Shown piece after piece: positions 1-3,943 of a stretch of 5,251 nucleotides of DNA. Each line of letters begins with the position of its first letter. The first letter of the stretch is position 1. Source of the stretch: Saprospiraceae bacterium. Lineage in GTDB: Bacteria > Bacteroidota > Bacteroidia > Chitinophagales > Saprospiraceae. The stretch lies in contig JABDJM010000137.1 of the NCBI GenBank assembly GCA_013002475.1, forward strand, positions 1 to 5,251, written 5' to 3'. The position numbers were made by a program, and so were the translations under genes. The notes beneath the pieces were generated by a model. The model saw nothing but the letters and a program-made list of their open reading frames with translations, made no database searches and had not been told where the DNA came from.

Positions 1-2
1 GT

Positions 3-1415
3 GCTGAATCAATGATTGGTGGTAGAGGAAATATTGTCCAGGCTGACCAGGACATCAACCCTAATCATTTAGACCTTGATTCTGACAATGATGGAATTAC
101 AGATGTTGTGGAAAATTCCTCTGGAGATATAAACGCTGATAATGGAAGTGGTGGTAATCTGACAGGGACTGTTGACAGCTACAGTGATGTTACTGACAAT
201 AATGGTTGGAATGACTCGAGTACTTCTGCTCAAACGGATTCAGATGGAGACGGAGTTCCTGATTACCTGGATATAGATGCTGACAACGATGGCATCCCTG
301 ATTATATGGAGGGGGTTTGTTCTACCTGCCCAACTTTCCTAAGACCAATTGGCGGAGATACGGACGGAGACGGCGTCCTTGATATCTACGCAACCATGTC
401 TGCAGACAATACTAACAATACTACCGGGCCGAATAATGGTAGCACTCCAAACATCGACAATGATGCCATTAACCTCGTACCAGACTACCTGGATACAGAT
501 ACTGATTCGGATACGATGAACGATTGGTCTGAAGGGTATGATCTGAACAATAATGGGATGGCCTATGATGATATTATTTCAATGGCTGCAACCTATGAGG
601 CAGCAACAAGTAACGGTTATTACGGGACGACAGATACAGATGGTGATGGGATTCCGGATTGGCTAGATAATATGCCGTTAATCTCGGGCTATAATGAGAT
701 GACCAGACCTCCATTCCTTGACCATGCGTCAGCTGATTTTCACGATGACAATGGTAACGGACTTGTGGACATCTTTGATTACCTGATGAACGGAACGGAT
801 GCGCCGACGCCTGATAATAACGGAATCCTTGACCGGGATTGGAGAGATATGAGCACACTGGTTGCTCTGCCAGTCGAACTGCGACAATTTACAGCTAGTA
901 AGAATGGATGTTTTAGTTTGCTAAATTGGACTTCCGGGTCTGAGGTTAACTTCTCAAGGTATGAGTTAGAATGGAGCCCGACCGGGATTACCTACAGATC
1001 TATTATTACTGTTGAGGGTAAGGGAGAAAACAATTCTCATGACTATTTCTTTCAGCATAAAAATACTGCTTACCACAATTACTACAGGTTAAAAATGATC
1101 GATAGGGACGGAACTTTTGAATATTCAGAAACGCTTGAACTTATTCATGATTGTAATGATCCAAATGGGGTAACTGTGTATCCTAATCCGGTTAGCAAAG
1201 GAAATTCAGTTATTCAGGTTAAGTTCTTTGGAACCATCGAAACTGAGTTTGTTGAGCTGTACGATCTTATGGGCAGATCCATTTCCAGGATTGATATTCA
1301 GGGTTCGGAAGGATGGAACACAATGGATATTCAAGTCTCAAGCTTTCCTCCGGGATCCTATTATTTGAAAGTGAACGACCACCGCATCGGAAAAAAATTC
1401 ATTATAACTGATTAA
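3..1415 (+). CDS. TSP3-repeat, calcium-binding secreted protein with T9SS sorting tail (5' truncated by window)
   Basis: The frame is open from the window edge (Ala-Glu-Ser precede the first visible Met at position 12), so the true start lies upstream and about 470 C-terminal residues are visible. Numbering from that Met, residues about 20-275 are rich in Asp, Asn and Gly, with thrombospondin-type-3-like calcium-binding repeats: DSDNDGITD near 23, DSDGDGVPDYLD near 76, DADNDGIPD near 89, DTDGDGVLD near 116, DTDGDGIPDWLD near 208 and DDNGNGLVD near 245. Residues about 286-377 (beginning LPVELRQFTA, with LLNWTSGSE) resemble the fibronectin-III-like module that often precedes T9SS tails. Residues about 389-467 form a type A sorting domain (VYPNPV, ELYDLMG, GSYYLKV, final KKFIITD). 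By family knowledge the tail directs export across the outer membrane by T9SS and is cleaved for surface attachment or release. The protein's specific role is unknown; adhesion or a structural surface function is a guess. The gene ends at a strong terminator, so it is probably not cotranscribed with the transposase. Confidence 0.9.
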   Translation, partial: AESMIGGRGNIVQADQDINPNHLDLDSDNDGITDVVENSSGDINADNGSGGNLTGTVDSYSDVTDNNGWNDSSTSAQTDSDGDGVPDYLDIDADNDGIPDYMEGVCSTCPTFLRPIGGDTDGDGVLDIYATMSADNTNNTTGPNNGSTPNIDNDAINLVPDYLDTDTDSDTMNDWSEGYDLNNNGMAYDDIISMAATYEAATSNGYYGTTDTDGDGIPDWLDNMPLISGYNEMTRPPFLDHASADFHDDNGNGLVDIFDYLMNGTDAPTPDNNGILDRDWRDMSTLVALPVELRQFTASKNGCFSLLNWTSGSEVNFSRYELEWSPTGITYRSIITVEGKGENNSHDYFFQHKNTAYHNYYRLKMIDRDGTFEYSETLELIHDCNDPNGVTVYPNPVSKGNSVIQVKFFGTIETEFVELYDLMGRSISRIDIQGSEGWNTMDIQVSSFPPGSYYLKVNDHRIGKKFIITD

Positions 1416-1433
1416 GAACATTTGGTTTAGACT

Positions 1434-1467
1434 AAAGGGGTGCTTCTTTTGAGGCGCCCCTTTTTTT
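1434..1467 (+). terminator. Rho-independent terminator of the TSP3-repeat gene
   Basis: It starts 19 bases after the TAA. AAAGGGGTGC pairs with GGCGCCCCTTT across a short T-rich loop (four G-C pairs, one T-G wobble, then G-C and C-G), followed by an uninterrupted run of seven Ts. The A-run on the 5' side makes it partly bidirectional. Confidence 0.88.
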
Positions 1468-1490
1468 ATTGACCAAAGACAGGAGGAGCT

Positions 1491-1518
1491 TTAGGCGTAG
1501 ATCGGAATCTACGCCTAA
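1491..1518. repeat. Perfect 12-bp palindromic hairpin with CGGA loop (palindrome 1)
   Basis: TTAGGCGTAGAT (1491-1502) and ATCTACGCCTAA (1507-1518) are exact reverse complements around the tetraloop CGGA. No T-run follows, so it is not an ordinary terminator. Its 20-base core (1495-1514) is the reverse complement of the core of the next palindrome at 19 of 20 positions. It could be a REP-like extragenic palindrome or a protein-binding or recombination site; the sequence does not decide. Confidence 0.85.
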
Positions 1519-1525
1519 CCACAAG

Positions 1526-1559
1526 ATGTTCAGCGTAGATTCCGATCTACGTTGAACAT
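1526..1559. repeat. 15-bp palindromic hairpin with TCCG loop (palindrome 2, inverted copy of palindrome 1)
   Basis: Arms 1526-1540 and 1545-1559 pair over 15 positions with a single G-T wobble, around the loop TCCG. That loop is the exact complement of the CGGA loop in the hairpin 7 bases upstream. The core at 1533-1552 is an inverted copy of 1495-1514, so the pair can fold as two separate hairpins, as one long cruciform, or as two hairpins with kissing loops. The arrangement resembles a BIME (two REPs in inverted orientation), but membership in a dispersed family cannot be shown from one window. Confidence 0.85.
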
Positions 1560-1576
1560 TCCAAGGAAAGCAAGGG

Positions 1577-1802
1577 TTGCGCTACTCTGTAGCGCTTTTC
1601 AATGGGTATTCCGCTCTATAAACATAGCGGTGCTCTGCACCACTATTAAGCCAAAATTCTATCCATTCAAGCTCTTCTTTTAAGAGAAAGAAGCACTAAC
1701 CATTTTTACAAATCCTTATTTTAAAACCCAGTACTGCGTTGCACAGCAACGCAATCTTTGTAAGTTAACGCTGTCATAAAAAAGGGGGCTGCAGCGCAGC
1801 CC
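1577..1802 (+). repeat. REP-like multi-hairpin element, copy A (upstream of the transposase)
   Basis: Four short hairpins, three of them with 3-base loops. (1) 1579-1595: GCGCTAC-TCT-GTAGCGC, then TTTT. (2) 1624-1646: GGTGC-TCT-GCACC, extended by ATAG/CTAT across one mismatch. (3) 1735-1753: TGCGTTGC-ACA-GCAACGCA. (4) 1786-1802: GGGCTGC-AGC-GCAGCCC. By eye the left 65 bases match copy B (3724-3787) at about 55 of 64 positions with one gap. The right about 47 bases (CTTTGTA, then TCA and an A-run, then the GGGCTGC hairpin) match 3820-3863. Copy A carries roughly 85 more internal bases than B, including hairpin 3. It contains no plausible gene. Confidence 0.75.
1786..1802. repeat. Terminal GGGCTGC-AGC-GCAGCCC hairpin of copy A, just upstream of the transposase start
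   Basis: A perfect 7-bp GC-rich stem with a 3-base loop, ending 31 bases before the preferred transposase ATG. Read on the minus strand it is followed by CC and six Ts, which is the form of an intrinsic terminator, although no minus-strand gene ends here. It may stop antisense transcription into the spacer, act as the hairpin bound by the transposase, or reduce translation of the gene. Confidence 0.6.
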
Positions 1803-1833
1803 AATGTTCTGCATAAAAAGTATTTTTGATTTA

Positions 1834-2301
1834 ATGGCAAACTCCTATTCAAAGATCTATATCCATCTAATCCTGGTTGTAAAAAATCGGGCTTCTTTCA
1901 TACAAAAGGCTTGGAAAGAAGAACTATTCAAATACATAACTGGGATTGTGCAAAATAAAGGGCACAAACTTGTCGCCATTGGAGGAGTTGCCGACCACAT
2001 TCATATTCTTATAGGATTAAATGTAAATGAAAAGATCTCAGATCTCGTAAAGGCAATTAAGAACGCAACAAATGGATGGATAAATGATCGAAATCTTACA
2101 TCCTCAAAGTTTTATTGGCAACAGGGGTATGGAGCCTTTTCACATTCTCATGGAAATCTTGATACAGTTGCCAAATACGTACTTAAACAAGAAGAACATC
2201 ACCGGAAAAAGACCTTCAAAGAGGAATACAAAAACTTGTTAAAAGAATTCGAAGTTGAGTATAAAGAAGAATACCTCTTTGAATTTCTTGATGAAGGATA
2301 G
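1834..2301 (+). CDS. tnpA: IS200/IS605-family Y1 (HUH) transposase, RAYT-like
   Basis: A 155-residue single-domain Y1 transposase (Transposase_17 / Y1_Tnp type). Enzymes of this family nick and rejoin single-stranded DNA through a 5'-phosphotyrosine link. The HUH motif is H55-I56-H57 in ADHIHIL. The catalytic Tyr is Y115 in YVLKQ, with Q119 in the usual YxxxQ arrangement. WQQGYGAFSHS (about 95-105) and EEHHRKKTFKEEY (120-132) are typical of the Bacteroidota branch. The length is normal and all catalytic residues are intact, so the enzyme is probably active. I chose ATG 1834 (MANSYSKIYIHL) because family members start at this point. The in-frame ATG at 1804 would add ten residues that overlap the edge of a hairpin. 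There is no strong Shine-Dalgarno sequence, which is usual in this phylum. The gene is more A+T-rich than its neighbours, fitting mobile DNA. It could be either a true IS transposase or a domesticated REP-associated one; the flanking hairpin repeat and its solo copy favour the second. Confidence 0.93.
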   Translation: MANSYSKIYIHLILVVKNRASFIQKAWKEELFKYITGIVQNKGHKLVAIGGVADHIHILIGLNVNEKISDLVKAIKNATNGWINDRNLTSSKFYWQQGYGAFSHSHGNLDTVAKYVLKQEEHHRKKTFKEEYKNLLKEFEVEYKEEYLFEFLDEG

Positions 2302-2372
2302 GAAAGATTGAGGCTCTCTTTAGCCCCTGTCGTTGCATTTCGTACATTGGAGAACATTAAGCTCCTTTCAAA
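2302..2372. other. Short transposase-transporter intergenic gap
   Basis: 71 bases with only weak structure (GGCT/AGCC at about 2312-2325; GGAG/CTCC around GAACATT at about 2349-2365). No terminator, no clear Bacteroidota promoter (TTG then about 19-21 bases then TAnnTTTG) and no similarity to copies A or B. The right end of the transposase unit may fall here. Confidence 0.4.
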
Positions 2373-3716
2373 ATGAAACGATCCAACGTATCCATTTGGA
2401 CACTCTCTGTTGCCCTTGCTGGTTTTTTATTCGGCTTTGACACGGTTGTTATCTCCGGAGCAAACCTGCCGATAAAAGAGCTTTGGAATACCAGTCCATT
2501 GTTCCATGGGACATTTATAATGTCCATGGCTTTATGGGGGACGGTTATTGGAGCCTTGTTCGGGGGAATTCCAACGGATCGGTTTGGCCGAAAGAAAACA
2601 CTTTTTTGGATCGGTGTACTTTACGCGATTTCTGCACTGGGTTCCGCTCTGGCTCCGGATCCATATTTGTTTTCCTTTTTCCGCTTTATCGGTGGCCTGG
2701 GAGTAGGGGCTTCAAGTGTCGCGGTACCTATATACCTCTCTGAAGTTTCCTCTGCCAAGGAAAGAGGTGGGATAGTTGCCAGATATCAATTCATGATAGT
2801 CTTTGGCATTTTCATCGCATTTATTAGCAACTACCTATTAAAAGGTGTTGGAGGGGATATTGATTGGCGGTTGATGTTGGGCGTTGAAGCCATCCCCGCA
2901 ATCATTTACTGTATCCTTGTCCTTCGTGTACCAAATAGCCCACGTTGGATCATGTTGAAGAAGCATGATGAACAAGGTGCCAGAAAGATATTGGAAAGCC
3001 TTGGGGTAGAAGACGTAGAATCTTCTCTGGCTCAAATAAAATCAAGCACAGATGAAGCCGGAAAACCCTCAGGGATCTTTGGAGGCAAGTATAATTTTCC
3101 ACTAATGCTTGCTTTCTTGTTGGCTTTCTTTAACCAACTTTCAGGGATCAATTTTGTCCTGTATTATGCTCCTGAAATTTTGGAAAGAGCAGGATTAGCA
3201 GCTAAAGAATCCTTAGGTAGCTCCATTTCCATTGGTGCGGTTAATTTGATTTTTACTTTACTGGGCATGTATCTAATAGATCGAGCTGGCCGAAAACAAT
3301 TGATGATCTGGGGATCCTTGGGTTATATTCTAAGCCTTTCTATGGTGGGGTATGCTTTCTTTTCAGGAGCCAGTTCAGTTTTCCTTTTGACCTTCATTTT
3401 GGTTTTCATAGCCTCTCATGCAATAGGACAGGGTGCTGTCATCTGGGTTTTCATTTCAGAGATTTTTCCAAACAAAGTCAGGGCTTATGGTCAATCCTGG
3501 GGAACAGGTACCCATTGGGTTTTCGCAGCCTTGATTACGCTGGTTACTCCTTTATTTTTGGATTCCGAAAAAGGGATCTTTAAGGATAACCCCTGGCCCA
3601 TTTTTGCCTTCTTTGCGGGCTTCATGGTTCTTCAATTGTTCTTCGTATTATTTATGATGCCCGAAACAAAAGGGAAGTCATTGGAGGAATTAGAACAGGA
3701 ATTATCCCGGTCATAA
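2373..3716 (+). CDS. Sugar porter family MFS transporter (probable sugar:H+ symporter)
   Basis: A 447-residue, 12-helix inner-membrane transporter of the sugar porter (XylE/GLUT-like) branch of the major facilitator superfamily, full length for the family. Diagnostic motifs in order: GFLFGFDTVVISGA in TM1 (D23 matches the proton-coupling Asp of XylE), DRFGRKK at 69-75, R104 in RFIGGLGVG, YLSEVSSAKERGG at 121-133, the PESPRW-like PNSPRW at 187-192, NQLSGINFVLYYAPEI at 254-269, DRAGRK at 303-308, GQGAVIWVFISEIFP at 352-366 and PETKGKSLEELE at 430-441. Retaining D23 and R104 favours H+ symport over a uniporter. The substrate (hexose, pentose or other) cannot be read from sequence. The start codon follows AAA directly; GGAG lies about 20 bases upstream, too far to be a good ribosome-binding site. 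The gene begins 71 bases after the transposase with no terminator between them, so read-through from that gene is possible. No sugar-metabolism gene is nearby. Confidence 0.93.
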   Translation: MKRSNVSIWTLSVALAGFLFGFDTVVISGANLPIKELWNTSPLFHGTFIMSMALWGTVIGALFGGIPTDRFGRKKTLFWIGVLYAISALGSALAPDPYLFSFFRFIGGLGVGASSVAVPIYLSEVSSAKERGGIVARYQFMIVFGIFIAFISNYLLKGVGGDIDWRLMLGVEAIPAIIYCILVLRVPNSPRWIMLKKHDEQGARKILESLGVEDVESSLAQIKSSTDEAGKPSGIFGGKYNFPLMLAFLLAFFNQLSGINFVLYYAPEILERAGLAAKESLGSSISIGAVNLIFTLLGMYLIDRAGRKQLMIWGSLGYILSLSMVGYAFFSGASSVFLLTFILVFIASHAIGQGAVIWVFISEIFPNKVRAYGQSWGTGTHWVFAALITLVTPLFLDSEKGIFKDNPWPIFAFFAGFMVLQLFFVLFMMPETKGKSLEELEQELSRS

Positions 3717-3725
3717 ATGAACATT

Positions 3726-3746
3726 GCGCTACCCTGTAGCGCTTTT
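3726..3746 (+). terminator. Possible terminator of the MFS gene, formed by the first hairpin of copy B
   Basis: A 7-bp GC-rich stem (GCGCTAC/GTAGCGC) with a 3-base loop and TTTT directly after, nine bases past the transporter stop codon. The T-run is short, so termination may be partial. The same hairpin in copy A (1579-1599) sits far from any gene end, so the terminator role here may be incidental to the repeat. Confidence 0.5.
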
Positions 3747-3837
3747 CGATTGGTGTTCGTTTTACAAACATAACGGTGCGCTGCACCGCAAATATGCTAA
3801 CCTAACAGATCAGCGAAACCTTTGTATAAGAAGCTAT

Positions 3838-3868
3838 CAAAAACAAAGGGCTGCAAGCAGCCCTTTGT
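3838..3868 (-). terminator. Rho-independent terminator of the minus-strand T9SS gene
   Basis: Read on the minus strand, ACAAAGGGCTGC and GCAGCCCTTTGT form a perfect 12-bp stem around a 2-base TT turn (in practice the innermost pair opens to a 4-base loop), followed by TTTTGATAG; the stem's own last T extends the T-run to five. It lies about 75 bases past the stop codon at 3944. The plus-strand side (TTTGTATAT) is weaker but could also stop transcription from the transporter. The stem is also the right-hand hairpin of repeat copy B. Confidence 0.7.
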
Positions 3869-3880
3869 ATATGCAGAATA

Positions 3881-3934
3881 GTTTTGTGCTCTTCGTGCCC
3901 TTGTGGCAATTTGGATTACCACAAAGATCACAAC
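3881..3934. repeat. Imperfect inverted repeat in the 3' UTR of the minus-strand gene
   Basis: TTGTGG (3901-3906) pairs with CCACAA (3919-3924) across a 12-base spacer. The flanks are partly complementary too (GTTTTGTG at 3881-3888 with CACAAC at 3929-3934), and the left arm repeats a CTTCGTGCCCTTGTGG pattern. Similar G/T-rich 'cttcgtgcccttgtgg' strings are, as far as I recall, frequent between genes in environmental Bacteroidota, but that cannot be checked here. There is no coding potential. Confidence 0.35.
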
Positions 3935-3943
3935 GTTTTTATT

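Larger units (their letters stand above)
1577..2301 (+). mobile_element. IS200/IS605-like (possibly RAYT-type) unit: structured repeat A plus Y1 transposase gene
   Basis: This groups the multi-hairpin repeat at 1577-1802 with the Y1 transposase gene that follows it. IS200/IS605-family elements and REP-associated transposases work on single-stranded DNA and recognise subterminal hairpins rather than inverted terminal repeats, so hairpins next to the gene fit this family. No tnpB/IscB-type accessory gene is present. The left boundary is set by the similarity between copies A and B, which begins at TTGCGCTAC. The right boundary is not resolved: it could be at the end of the gene or anywhere in 2302-2372, where only weak hairpins are visible. 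No target duplication is expected for this family. Confidence 0.55.
3724..3868 (+). repeat. REP-like multi-hairpin element, copy B (solo, no transposase)
   Basis: This is a shorter relative of copy A in the same orientation, starting eight bases after the transporter stop. Hairpins: GCGCTAC-CCT-GTAGCGC at 3726-3742 followed by TTTT; CGGTGC-GCT-GCACCG at 3774-3788; and a 12-bp stem ACAAAGGGCTGC / GCAGCCCTTTGT at 3843-3868. Changes relative to A fall partly in loops (TCT to CCT, TCT to GCT), and the second stem is extended by one compensated pair (C-G in B, mismatched C/A in A). This suggests the folded form is what is conserved. Reading frames across it have no protein-like features. It looks like a non-autonomous (MITE/REP-like) partner of the transposase at 1834-2301. 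Confidence 0.75.

Noticed and set aside
574..858. 94-residue minus-strand reading frame inside the TSP3-repeat gene
   Set aside because: It is a shadow of the real coding frame, caused by the repetitive Asp/Gly codons.
1491..1559. Could the repeated CGTAGAT units be a CRISPR array?
   Set aside because: There are only two units, they are inverted and palindromic with 7 bases between them, there are no regular spacers and no cas genes.
1821..1828. TATTTTTG, an exact match to the Bacteroidota -7 promoter consensus TAnnTTTG
   Set aside because: It is only 5 bases from the ATG, has no TTG at the expected -33 distance, and lies in A+T-rich sequence where chance matches are common.
1804..1833. Upstream in-frame ATG giving a 165-residue transposase
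   Set aside because: The extra ten residues (MFCIKSIFDL) are not part of the family, whose members start at the MANSYSKIY-like sequence, and they overlap the edge of a hairpin.
1834..2301. TnpB/IscB-type nuclease gene or omega-RNA linked to the transposase
   Set aside because: No reading frame in the window has RuvC-like nuclease features, and the space after the transposase is only 71 bases.
2483..3035. Out-of-frame reading frames on both strands within the MFS gene
   Set aside because: The MFS frame carries all family motifs across the region; the other translations show nothing recognisable.
1807..3878. TTCTGCATA (1807-1815) and its reverse complement TATGCAGAA (3870-3878) just outside the right ends of copies A and B
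   Set aside because: A single 9-base match in opposite orientation between two regions of a few hundred bases is quite likely by chance, and no flanking similarity extends it.
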